From DATAPD01 sp036265385 (lineage in GTDB: Bacteria > Acidobacteriota > Terriglobia > Terriglobales > Acidobacteriaceae): a stretch of 64,000 bases of DNA. The notes under the pieces were generated by a model. The model searched no databases. It was not told the origin of the DNA and worked only from the letters and a program-made list of their open reading frames with translations. The stretch is from positions 176,878-240,877 of the forward strand of contig DATAPD010000048.1 in NCBI GenBank assembly GCA_036265385.1, given 5' to 3'. Each line of letters begins with the position of its first letter. The stretch's first letter is position 1. Below, in pieces: positions 18,396 through 26,276 of this stretch. The translations under genes were made by a program, and so were the position numbers.

Positions 18396-18716
18396 GTGCT
18401 TGTCCGCAACGTCGTCATACGTCTGAAACCCCGTGCGCTGAACCAGTTCATCCAAATCTTCAATAGTGAAGTAGTGTCCATTTTGCGACGACAGCTGGGC
18501 TTCCTAGATGCATTCATTTTTTCTATCGCTCCGAACGGCACGGAAGTGATCGCGATCAGTTTGTGGAGCGCGGGAGAGTACGTCGAGGCATACAACGCGA
18601 CCGGCTATGGTGATGTGCTGTACAGCTTAAGAGACGTGCTGGACGGAACTCCGAGGGTTCGGGTTGCGCACGTGATTGGTTCTACACTGTACACGCATGT
18701 TACAGCAGAGGCATGA
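18396..18716 (+). CDS. ABM-like (dimeric alpha/beta barrel) protein
   Basis: A 106-residue protein read from GTG 18396 (V-L-V-R-N-V), where homologous small proteins begin as I recall; a TTG at 18375 is an alternative. The sequence (LKPRALNQFIQIFNSEVVSILRRQ, GFLDAFIF, TEVIAISLWSAGEYVEAYN) has the beta-alpha-beta-beta order of the antibiotic-biosynthesis-monooxygenase-like ferredoxin fold. Such single-domain proteins may be small oxygenases or merely structural relatives. It starts a run of small genes on the + strand ending at 19745. Confidence 0.65.
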   Translation: MLVRNVVIRLKPRALNQFIQIFNSEVVSILRRQLGFLDAFIFSIAPNGTEVIAISLWSAGEYVEAYNATGYGDVLYSLRDVLDGTPRVRVAHVIGSTLYTHVTAEA

Positions 18717-18774
18717 GCCTGCGGCGAGCAAGCCCGACAAGCGTGACGAAGTAAAAACAGCAAGGGTGAATTCA

Positions 18775-19125
18775 ATGATGATTAAACTCATAAAATGGAG
18801 CGCACTAACAGCACTGATTGCAATCGCATTCACGCGAACGTTTCCCGATCTTGAGCTGCTTTTGAGCTTTGTGATCTCAGCTGCCGCTATTGTCGTGTTG
18901 GTGCAGGCAACTAACTTGCGGCGTTTCATTTGGACGGGCTTGTTTCTGGCTATCGCATGCCTGTTCAATCCCATTATCCACGTGCCTTTGCCGGAGTATG
19001 TTGGGAGGGTTGTAATCGCTTTTACGATACTTCTTTTCTTCTTCTCTCTGGCGCTGTTGAACCCGGCACCTAAGCTGTCGATAGCTTCCACTACCGACCC
19101 GTTGGCGCGAAGACAATCGTTGTGA
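18775..19125 (+). CDS. Small membrane protein (DUF6804-like)
   Basis: A 116-residue protein with four hydrophobic segments: residues 5-20, 25-42, 48-64 and 75-97. The WTGLFLAIACLFNPIIHVPLP segment, a helix ending in an Asn-Pro pair before a short loop, is typical of a DUF6804-like family. I start at ATG 18775; a second ATG follows directly. The stop overlaps the start of the next gene (GTGA), indicating coupled translation. Function unknown. Confidence 0.65.
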   Translation: MMIKLIKWSALTALIAIAFTRTFPDLELLLSFVISAAAIVVLVQATNLRRFIWTGLFLAIACLFNPIIHVPLPEYVGRVVIAFTILLFFFSLALLNPAPKLSIASTTDPLARRQSL

Positions 19126-19418
19126 CATTTGAAACTTGGCGGGAGGCACACGCATTGAAATGTGGTGATTGTAAGTACCTTGAGGGAATTTTTGAGTTGA
19201 GCCTGGAGCGCTATGTCGCAGCCTGCGCTGCTGCCTTTTATCGAATAAGTACGGAATTTGCCGCGAGGAAAAACGTCGATATGGAACGCGCGAAGAATGA
19301 CCTCGAAGAGCATCAGCGCTTGTGTGCTTTCGGCAAAGAGGTCAGACCTGCGGAGCCGCCAATGGCCCGATGCTTCGGAAGAAAAGCGATGCGATGGGCG
19401 TACAATGGTTCGACCTAA
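19122..19418 (+). CDS. Small helical protein of unknown function
   Basis: A 98-residue product starting with GTG that overlaps the stop of the membrane protein gene by the bases GTGA, so the two are probably translated together. It is mainly alpha-helical, with a CGDCKYLEG motif near residue 14 and Cys later in EHQRLCAFGK and ARCFGRK. It could bind a metal, but the spacing fits no family I know. Confidence 0.55.
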   Translation: MTFETWREAHALKCGDCKYLEGIFELSLERYVAACAAAFYRISTEFAARKNVDMERAKNDLEEHQRLCAFGKEVRPAEPPMARCFGRKAMRWAYNGST

Positions 19419-19520
19419 CGACAGCCGGTGTTGCCAGCTGAAGCTCTTTGCACGTCCCGCGTCTCTCGCCAAGCTGTATCACCTAATTAGCCACCACGAA
19501 CGCAAGGTTTCCATGCTCTT

Positions 19521-19745
19521 ATGGTTGTGACCTATAACTATTTCTGCGGCGTGAACTGCAAAACGTGTGGGACCTTCATGTGTCTTAACGAATATGAGTC
19601 GAAGGCCGAGTTTGCGCCCGCGAAAGCTGTCCTGAGTGACGCAGTTTTTCTCCATTGCCACAAGTGCGGATCGGTTAACATCTATCTGGGTGATTGCTTG
19701 GTTTCGTCCAGTTCGCGACACACAATGGTTGCCTTGCAGCCCTGA
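19521..19745 (+). CDS. Small zinc-ribbon-like protein
   Basis: A 74-residue protein with CGVNCKTCGTFMC near the N-terminus and CHKCGSVN near residue 46, consistent with one four-Cys zinc ribbon. It resembles the opposite-strand protein at 17766-18002 in layout. No signal peptide. The function of these small ribbons is unknown; nucleic acid or protein binding is the usual guess. Confidence 0.5.
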   Translation: MVVTYNYFCGVNCKTCGTFMCLNEYESKAEFAPAKAVLSDAVFLHCHKCGSVNIYLGDCLVSSSSRHTMVALQP

Positions 19746-19852
19746 AGTTCCCACCTAGCGGCCAGTGCGTCTAAGGCTGAAAATCTCTCGCTGAACTTCG
19801 ACAACAGCTTCACAAGATTCTGAGCCGGTAACAGCCAATGAGAGATCAACTG

Positions 19853-19880
19853 CCGTAATCAGGCGTTAGCACTCATCACC
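19853..19880 (-). repeat. Copy a of the dispersed 3'-flank repeat (half element)
   Basis: GTAATCAGGCGTTAGCACTC followed by ATCACC, a diverged copy of the element described at 53881-53969. It lies about 55 bases beyond the stop of the ECF sigma gene and has the same orientation relative to that gene as other copies. Confidence 0.5.
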
Positions 19881-19932
19881 CATTTGTGCGGGGTGCTAAA
19901 AGACTTATTGTCATCCCACACCAGACCTGAAT

Positions 19933-20640
19933 TCAGCGAATGACCCGATTTGCGGTAGCGCCAATCCTCTCCATAACCCTTGCGACCAGCCGATCGCAGC
20001 GCTGCCCCATGAATCCGAATGCTCTGGGCGCATCGGCACCTGCCCGTGCGAATAGATTTTTTCGTACCATGCCCCGCGCTCGATGAAGCCTCACCTTGAC
20101 GTTCTCTTCCGTGAGCTCGAGAGCGGCGGCGGTCTCTTCGGTGTTTAACTGTTCCACGTCGCGCATCATCAAGACCAACCGGTACTGCTCAGGAATAGAC
20201 AGGATTGCGTCTTCCAGGGCACTCCTCAATTCGGACGCTAAGAGTTGCTCTTCTGGATTCGGTGCATTCGCGGGCACGGTGTCCTCCCTGTTTTCGGTGT
20301 CCTGGTTCCAGCTATTTCCTTCCAACTGCTCGGTCCGCCTGCGGCGTTTGGACCGCGCCAATGCCTCATGAATCGCAATCCGTGTCAGCCATGTCGCGAA
20401 CTGCGAACGTCCAGCGAACTGGCCTAGATGTTGGTACGCGCGGACATATGCATCCTGCGTGACATCTTCCGCTTCGGCATCGTCGCGCAGAATCGCCCTC
20501 GCCATGCGATACAGCCGCTGGTTGTAACGTCGCATGATGAGCTCAAACAACGCCGTTTCCCCTTCCAATACGCGACGGACCACTTCCTCATCCGATAGCG
20601 CCTTGGCCGTATTCAGTAAATCGAGAGCAGTAGAACTCAT
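19933..20640 (-). CDS. ECF-type RNA polymerase sigma factor (RpoE-like)
   Basis: A 235-residue sigma-70 family protein with only regions 2 and 4. Region 2 spans about residues 30-100 (AEAEDVTQDAYVRAYQHLGQF and FATWLTRIAIHEAL are typical of 2.2-2.4). Region 4 spans about 140-195 (SIPEQYRLVLMMRDVE, LELTEENVKVRLHRAR, the helix-turn-helix). A C-terminal tail of about 40 residues with one Cys is extra. No anti-sigma factor gene is next to it, so its control is not evident. It diverges from the DoxX-like gene, sharing a 122-base promoter region. Confidence 0.9.
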   Translation of the reverse strand: MSSTALDLLNTAKALSDEEVVRRVLEGETALFELIMRRYNQRLYRMARAILRDDAEAEDVTQDAYVRAYQHLGQFAGRSQFATWLTRIAIHEALARSKRRRRTEQLEGNSWNQDTENREDTVPANAPNPEEQLLASELRSALEDAILSIPEQYRLVLMMRDVEQLNTEETAAALELTEENVKVRLHRARGMVRKNLFARAGADAPRAFGFMGQRCDRLVARVMERIGATANRVIR

Positions 20641-20762
20641 ATTGGTCGCCTATTCGATAGAGTGCCGACAAGCCAAAAGGTTACATACATTCGAGAGGTC
20701 CACTCCGGCGCGGGGTTGTAACCAGCTTTCCCCGAATCACTCTATTTCAGGCAGGAGGCAAA

Positions 20763-21197
20763 ATGCACAACACAGACAGTCGATTGAATACCACCTGGTG
20801 GGCACTTCGCATACTGTTCGGATTCGTCCCCATCGCTGCAGGCCTCGACAAAGTCTTCAATCTCTTGACCAATTGGGAGGCTTATCTGAATCCGCTCGCT
20901 ACAAAGCTGATTCCAGTAAGTCCGGCAACATTCATGCACATCGTCGGCGTTATCGAGATTATCGCTGGCATCGTCGTTCTTTCACACTTTACGAAGATTG
21001 GTGCCTATGTGGTCACAGCATGGCTCGTCCTCATCGCTTTGAACCTGCTCACGATGGGCAAATTTCTTGATGTCGGGGTACGTGATCTCGGACTGGCGGT
21101 GGCGGCATTCTCACTCGCCCAGTTGACAGCGATTCGCGAAGAGAGCACCTTGAGTGTCCGCATGCGAGATCCACAGCCATCACTCGCAAGGTCCTGA
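20763..21197 (+). CDS. DoxX-like membrane protein
   Basis: A 144-residue protein with four hydrophobic helices (about residues 10-30, 56-75, 80-98 and 103-120). The ATG follows GGAGG closely. LRILFGFVPIAAGLDKVFNLL and the MHIVGVIEIIAGIVV stretch are the DoxX/DoxD pattern, a family of small quinol-related or redox membrane proteins. Its divergence from the ECF sigma gene makes it a possible member of that regulon, which is inference only. Confidence 0.75.
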   Translation: MHNTDSRLNTTWWALRILFGFVPIAAGLDKVFNLLTNWEAYLNPLATKLIPVSPATFMHIVGVIEIIAGIVVLSHFTKIGAYVVTAWLVLIALNLLTMGKFLDVGVRDLGLAVAAFSLAQLTAIREESTLSVRMRDPQPSLARS

Positions 21198-21320
21198 AAG
21201 CGATGCTAAGCCGAGGGGAGGTGAGGTCCGCGTCGCTGAACCTCTCCTGAACACCTGATGACCTCGCAATCGCAATGCCCGTGATTATCGTCGCGCTAGC
21301 GAACAAACCCTGAAGTAACG

Positions 21321-22280
21321 TCAGACCTCATCCGGCGGTCCGGCGGCGCCAGCCAGGTCCTGCGGCCTGATCTTGTCAGTGTTGAACTTGATGGCTCGCT
21401 CACGCATGGTCTTGAATACTTCCTCGAGTGGTGGAGGTTCGCCTTTGATCCATCGCAGCGGATTGATCCGCGCCACCACAAATGAGCGCAAATAAGGACT
21501 GACCAATCCACGCTCTTTCAGCTTCTTCACAACCGCGCCAACTTTCTCTTCTAGATCGAGCACCATCGTGGCACGTTTCTCATGCACCTTCAGGGCGGCG
21601 CGCAGCGGTTCACTGGAAAACTCTTCTAAGCGCCGCAGGATAGAGTGATACGCCCCTCCACCAAAACGTGGAACGCGTTCGTAACACACTCCAAGCGTGA
21701 CAAGGGCACTCTCCTCGAGGTAAAAAGCAAAATTCGCCTCGACTCGCGAAGCGTCTTCATCCACAAGCCCTCGATAGATGCGAATCACCTCGAGCGCTCG
21801 CTCTTTCAAGTTGTGGGCTTTCTCAGTATTCAGAGCCAGGATCTGCCACGCGACCTCGCGATCCACCACGATCAGCGCGGCAATAGATTTTGCACCGAGA
21901 CGACGCATGGCCGCCAAACGATGACGCCCATTCGGAGTCCAGAATCCTTCCGTAGGCGCTACGACCGCAATCACCGGATCAAGATAACGTCCCGTCTTCG
22001 CGATCACGTCAGCCAGGCGCTTGTGATGGGCATCCGAAAGATCTCGCTGAAATGGTGTGGGCTCGATCGCATTGATCGGCAAAATCGCAAGCAACACTGG
22101 ATGTCCGCCCAGCGGTTCTTTGTAACTGGCAACTACCTTCCCACCAACTTTCTCGACAGCGGCTGCAACATCAGAAGCTACTCCCTGCAAATTCCCCAGG
22201 ATTGCTTCACTCGGAGACAAACCGGTTGTATTGGGCTTGGCTTTTCTCGGACGGCGCTTGGCGGGAGCTCGTTTGACCAT
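21321..22280 (-). CDS. ParB/RepB/Spo0J-type nuclease-domain protein
   Basis: A protein of 319 residues from ATG 22280; an upstream GTG at 22310 would add ten residues. The N-terminus is Lys/Arg/Ala-rich. A ParB N-terminal domain follows near residues 65-150 (INAIEPTPFQRDLSDAHHKRLADVIAKTG, then TPNGRHRLAAMRRLGA, the conserved GxHR-like turn). The remaining helices resemble a ParB-like effector region without a clear helix-turn-helix. There is no ParA partner nearby, so a role in chromosome partition is doubtful; orphan ParB-like proteins can be CTP switches or regulators. Confidence 0.75.
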   Translation of the reverse strand: MVKRAPAKRRPRKAKPNTTGLSPSEAILGNLQGVASDVAAAVEKVGGKVVASYKEPLGGHPVLLAILPINAIEPTPFQRDLSDAHHKRLADVIAKTGRYLDPVIAVVAPTEGFWTPNGRHRLAAMRRLGAKSIAALIVVDREVAWQILALNTEKAHNLKERALEVIRIYRGLVDEDASRVEANFAFYLEESALVTLGVCYERVPRFGGGAYHSILRRLEEFSSEPLRAALKVHEKRATMVLDLEEKVGAVVKKLKERGLVSPYLRSFVVARINPLRWIKGEPPPLEEVFKTMRERAIKFNTDKIRPQDLAGAAGPPDEV

Positions 22281-22443
22281 GCAGACACATTCTAAAGCGT
22301 GTGGACCCAAGGCGCTTCACAGGTGACGGTCCATATCTCTTTAGGATCTCTGCAAACCGATCAGGGTTTGTTCACACTGCCATAGAATAGGGCAAGCAGA
22401 ACGTCATGGCTTCCGCAGATCAACAAGTGCAATGGAGTTTTCG

Positions 22444-22848
22444 TTATTTGTGAGCAGTTTCTTCGGTTCGCGGGGTCATGGAAATCACGATGTATTCTCG
22501 CTCCTTGTCATCCAGATCTTCGACCCGAAGCCGCATGTGATCCTTTTCGATCCTGAACTGTGCTTTCTCTCCGACGGGGAGAAGGACTGGATGTTTGTCG
22601 TCCTTTGGACGAATGCGATAGAGAATACGATCTGTCTGCAAGAGATATTCCTGACAAAGCAGCGTTTGCATCTTTTGATGGGCCGCATCTGTGCCTAATA
22701 CTTCACCAGCAAAAGTCTTTCCACTTTTCTGATCGGCTCCGCACTCAACAGAATCCATCTGCAACAGAACACCAGAATGAACAACCGGGCGCTCTTTCGC
22801 TTGAGCCAGAGTCATGCAGAGCGTTGCAAACAACAGTAAACGTTTCAT
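22444..22848 (-). CDS. Exported protein of unknown function
   Basis: A 134-residue protein with a short signal peptide (MKRLLLFATLCMTLAQA, cut about residue 17) and a GAGGAT ribosome-binding site. Two Cys (VECGADQ, LLCQEYLL) may form a disulfide. The rest is predicted mostly beta (YRIRPKDDKHPVLLPVGEKAQFRI). I know similar short exported proteins from Acidobacteriota without assigned function. Confidence 0.65.
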   Translation of the reverse strand: MKRLLLFATLCMTLAQAKERPVVHSGVLLQMDSVECGADQKSGKTFAGEVLGTDAAHQKMQTLLCQEYLLQTDRILYRIRPKDDKHPVLLPVGEKAQFRIEKDHMRLRVEDLDDKEREYIVISMTPRTEETAHK

Positions 22849-23022
22849 GATCGATCCTCACCCAAGAAGATGACCTTATTCAAGCGTAAGAATCGCGATC
22901 GAGGAACATAACTGAAGTTCTATGCTTGAGTCCGAAGGCAGGACGGTTCTTCGCCTTTGGTAACTACATGTTTCAAGGTATGCCTTGCCACAAATGAGTG
23001 TGGCAGACTTACTCATCCCGCC

Positions 23023-23256
23023 ATGCCCAGCCGCCGCTTAAATGATCGTATCCAGCTGCTTTGCGAGGAAGCCATACGCATTCAGGAAGGACCCGAGCTA
23101 CACCGGGTATTCCGAGAATTGCAAACCGCACTGAGCGAGCACAATTCGCGGCTGAGAAACAATGCATTGCACCCCATCAACAATCGCCGTCACTCTGTGG
23201 AACCTCAGCATGGGACGGACAGGAAAGGCGGGGGTCATCCTCCATGGGTGCTGTGA
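23023..23256 (+). CDS. Small helical protein of unknown function
   Basis: A 77-residue protein from ATG 23023. Its first 50 residues are helical and charged (RRLNDRIQLLCEEAIRIQEGPELHRVFRELQTALSE contains two helices). The tail is His/Asn/Gly-rich and probably disordered. Short proteins beginning MPSRRLNDRI are familiar from acidobacterial genomes, of unknown role. Confidence 0.55.
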   Translation: MPSRRLNDRIQLLCEEAIRIQEGPELHRVFRELQTALSEHNSRLRNNALHPINNRRHSVEPQHGTDRKGGGHPPWVL

Positions 23257-23602
23257 ACAGCACCGATTGATTCTCAATTGAACCAGTTTGAGACTTGTGA
23301 TTTGTCGAAATCACACGTTATCACTCATTGACCCTGCCCGTATGGGTTTCAAGTGTGTTGGCAAATTAGGGCAGCTTACCATTATGAAGTCGCGGCTTCG
23401 CCCTCAGTTCAGGAGCCTCATGCTCGGGAATGGTTTGATTGCTCGCAACTCCTACCCGAAGCTGGGCATCTGAGATCACGCGTTGTTAGGCAGCTGATCG
23501 AAACTGCCACTTTCACTCGAAAAACCTTGGCAATTTCAACAAATTCGTTTAAATCAAGATCCTTTTACCCTCGACTATGCTACGGCTGTAAAGGAGGTCT
23601 CC
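23257..23602. other. Intergenic stretch with one repeat copy
   Basis: Holds copy b of the dispersed repeat at 23302-23334 and the leader of the small secreted protein gene. No gene seen. Confidence 0.4.
23302..23334 (-). repeat. Copy b of the dispersed repeat
   Basis: GTCGAAATCACACGTTATCA followed by CTCATTGACC. A loosely matching inverted arm (TTTCAAGTGTGTTGGCAAAT) follows about 20 bases on, so this may be a decayed full inverted-repeat element. Confidence 0.5.
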
Positions 23603-23779
23603 GTGAAGAGCCTACCGCAATCGCTGCTCACCCTCTGCTTTTGTATTGGCACATTCGGAACCGGATTCGCGCAAAGCCCCTCACCTTATCCAAACGCAAT
23701 TACTGATCGATCCATCCGACATGAAACGCCAATGACTCCGCCTGGTGCCCCAGGTTCGCGCCCGTCCGTTGGGCGCTAA
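23603..23779 (+). CDS. Small secreted protein (58 aa)
   Basis: A very short gene supported by a strong AAAGGAGGT ribosome-binding site six bases before the GTG. The product has a clear signal peptide (MKSLPQSLLTLCFCIGTFGTGFAQ, hydrophobic core residues 7-20, cleavage after FAQ). The mature peptide is only about 34 residues, Pro- and Arg-rich, ending PSVGR. Function unknown; it could be a secreted peptide or a lipoprotein-like fragment. Confidence 0.6.
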   Translation: MKSLPQSLLTLCFCIGTFGTGFAQSPSPYPNAITDRSIRHETPMTPPGAPGSRPSVGR

Positions 23780-23833
23780 CCTGGGATGGTCCGATGTTCA
23801 GCTATCACTCCCCACCGAGCTGTAAACCGATAA

Positions 23834-24142
23834 ACTCCCATCGGCTGCGCCGATTTCAGCATTCGCGAAAGTCGCACTTTTTCACCTTCAGTTGTAATTG
23901 ACGTCGAGCTAGTTCGCGACTGCGGACCCTGCGTTCTATTCCTCCAATGTTTGGAAAATATGCATCGCCGCTTCGACATGCGGGTCTATGTATTGCGCGA
24001 TGTGGGTCTGGTAGAGATCGAATCCGAGTGGACTACACGCGATCGCGAGGGGAGCGTCATCCAGGGAAAACGAAGAGTATTTCTGATCCAAGGTTCGCGC
24101 CAAAAAACAGGAGCGGGGACCGGGGCACAAAGCGATCAGTGA
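23834..24142 (+). pseudogene. Open frame without a start codon, possibly a 5'-truncated gene
   Basis: The frame runs from just after TAA 23831-23833 to TGA 24140-24142 and reads like a soluble protein (SVVIDVELVRDCGPCVLFLQ, then MRVYVLRDVGLVEIESEW). There is no ATG or GTG start before the conserved-looking part; the first candidates are TTG 23951 and an ATG three codons later, both in the middle. It may be a truncated remnant or use an unusual start. Family not recognised. Confidence 0.3.
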
Positions 24143-24170
24143 TGATGTCCTTTTAACCGACGGTCAAGAC

Positions 24171-26099
24171 TCATTGAACAGCTCGCGGCAGTCCCACCTT
24201 AGTTACCAGCGCTTGGAACGCCGGTTCGGAGCGAAGCTCGTCAAACTCCGGCAGAGTCAAATCGAGCACGATGGTACAACGATGCTCGTATGCGGATTCC
24301 AGCCAGCGGATTGCTTGCCGTTTATCCCCGAGTCGTAGATATATCCGCGCATAATCGGCAGGTGAGACGTAATAGCCGTTTTTACGTCTCTGCTCCACGT
24401 CGAGCAACCACTTTTCAGAGTCGAGCTTATAGAATTTCTGTTGGCATTGAAGAAAGCTCAACCGCTGACAAGTCACCCTCGGCGAATTGCCCGTGCCACC
24501 CCCGGCCAGAAATTTGTCGAACTCCTCCTTGGCCTTGCCCAGCTTGCCTGTATGTTCATAACCTTCTGCGAGCGACCGATGAATTCCGACGTTTTCGGGA
24601 TATAACTGGACCACCTCTAACGCCTGCTTGATTTCCCCCTCGTATTTTCTCGCCTGTAAAAGGTCATTTACATAGGTCAGGTTCGTTCGTAACGAGAGCG
24701 GATCGTTTCGCAGGGCCAAGCCCATCTCATTGTTCGATTCCTCTGGTCGTCCTGTTCGTAATAACACCCATGCATACCACTGATGCGCCAGTGCGTAACT
24801 CGGGTTGAGGTCGATTGCTTTGCGCAGCTCTGCTTCGCCCTGCTCCAAGTTCCACTCGAACAGGTTGCGTGTGCAAGCCATTGCGGTATGAGCTTCGGCG
24901 GATCCTGGGTCCAGCCGCAAAGCTCGCTGCGCCGCTTCTAGCGCTTTCGGATACCCTGCTTTCGGCTCATCTGCGTTTAGATTGTTCGCGATGCAGTATG
25001 AGGTGGAAAGATAGGCCCATGCTGGGGCAAAACCTGGTTCGCGGTTTATCGAATCGTTGAAATACTTGGTGGCTTGCACCATGGATTCCGCCGTGCGCTG
25101 GTCCCAAAAATGAAGCCCCCTCAAGAATAACTCGTGGGCTTCAGGATCGACCGGAGATGCCGTCGTTATCCGCGTTTGCTGCTCGGGTAGCAGGTGCAGC
25201 TGTATCTCGCGGGCAATGTCGCCTGCGATCTCTCGCTGAAGAGAAATAATGTCGCGCATTTCGCGCGTATATTCTCCGCTCCACAAATGGGTGTCGGTTC
25301 GCGCCTCAATGAGTTGGCCGGTAACTCGTACTTGGGAGTTAGACCGCGTGACCGACCCTTCCAGAACAGCATCTACGCCCAATTCTCCGGCGATTTCCTT
25401 GAGCGGCTTGCGTGTACCTTTGTACCTCATGACGGACGTTCTTGAGATCACACGCAAAGGATGCAGATGCGCTACCTCGGTGATTAATTCGTCCGTGATT
25501 CCATCCGCGAAATACTCCTGCGCGGGATCTCCAGACAGATTTTCCAGCGGCAGTACCGCTATCGAACTTATGGGCGTCCGATCCACGCTGCGGTGTGTGT
25601 ACAGGTACCATCCAATCGCAGACAGTAGGAGCACCGACATAGCCGCCACTGCAATCAATATCCATGGGCGAAGGAAAGATGCACGGAAGCTGCGAATGCG
25701 CACCAGAACAGGTGGTGCGACGGGCGCGTCGGTGGGTGCTGTCGAATCCTGAGCCGAAATGGTGCTCGGCGGCTCATTGATTGTGACCGGTGGAACAAAG
25801 CGATATCCTTTGTTCACTACCGTCTGGATGTACTTGGGTTTCTCTGCGGTATCCCGCAGACAGATTCGAATTTTGCGAATGGCCGTATTGATTCCCTGCT
25901 CGGCGTCGAGGTAGACATCCTTACCCCAAAGCCTCTCCACGACCTCTTCGCGAGTTACGAGTTCTCCCTGCCTTGAGGCGAGAAGCACTAATAACTCCAT
26001 CGGCAGTCGTTCCAGGCGCAATAAGTTGCCGTTGCGCCGGAGCTGATAGCGCCCTAAGTCGAGTTCAGTATCGTTGAAGCGAAGAATCGGGCCCGGCAT
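24171..26099 (-). CDS. CadC-like transmembrane regulator with TolB-like and TPR domains
   Basis: A 642-residue protein. Residues 5-105 are an OmpR/PhoB-type winged helix (MELLVLLASRQGELVTREEVVERLWG, then NKGYRFVPPV). A transmembrane helix follows at about 146-167. Residues 178-300 form a TolB/FlgO-like domain (IAVLPLENLSGDPAQEYFADGITDELI, VDAVLEGSV). The C-terminal 320 residues are TPR repeats. DNA would be bound in the cytoplasm and signals sensed outside, without phosphorylation. GGGGAGC precedes ATG 26099. It diverges from the haloperoxidase-type gene across 177 bases, so control of that gene is plausible. A paralog lies at 47596-49548. Confidence 0.85.
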   Translation of the reverse strand: MPGPILRFNDTELDLGRYQLRRNGNLLRLERLPMELLVLLASRQGELVTREEVVERLWGKDVYLDAEQGINTAIRKIRICLRDTAEKPKYIQTVVNKGYRFVPPVTINEPPSTISAQDSTAPTDAPVAPPVLVRIRSFRASFLRPWILIAVAAMSVLLLSAIGWYLYTHRSVDRTPISSIAVLPLENLSGDPAQEYFADGITDELITEVAHLHPLRVISRTSVMRYKGTRKPLKEIAGELGVDAVLEGSVTRSNSQVRVTGQLIEARTDTHLWSGEYTREMRDIISLQREIAGDIAREIQLHLLPEQQTRITTASPVDPEAHELFLRGLHFWDQRTAESMVQATKYFNDSINREPGFAPAWAYLSTSYCIANNLNADEPKAGYPKALEAAQRALRLDPGSAEAHTAMACTRNLFEWNLEQGEAELRKAIDLNPSYALAHQWYAWVLLRTGRPEESNNEMGLALRNDPLSLRTNLTYVNDLLQARKYEGEIKQALEVVQLYPENVGIHRSLAEGYEHTGKLGKAKEEFDKFLAGGGTGNSPRVTCQRLSFLQCQQKFYKLDSEKWLLDVEQRRKNGYYVSPADYARIYLRLGDKRQAIRWLESAYEHRCTIVLDLTLPEFDELRSEPAFQALVTKVGLPRAVQ

Positions 26100-26276
26100 G
26101 CAGGCTCCCCGAGGTAGTGCCCACCATCTTACACCACGTCAAATTACTTCATTTCAATGCTTTGCAAGTCTATCCCATGTTGATGCGAAATTGATGTGGC
26201 ATTCATTGACCGCTTTCGCCGCCTATCGTAATCATGCCGCCCACCGCAAGCTACTGAAACACTTCGGAGGGGACTA

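Noticed and set aside
18627..19472. 281-codon minus-strand open frame
   Set aside because: It runs antisense to the ABM-like, membrane and helical genes, has irregular composition and no ribosome-binding site; the + strand frames have better starts and one overlap of the coupled type.
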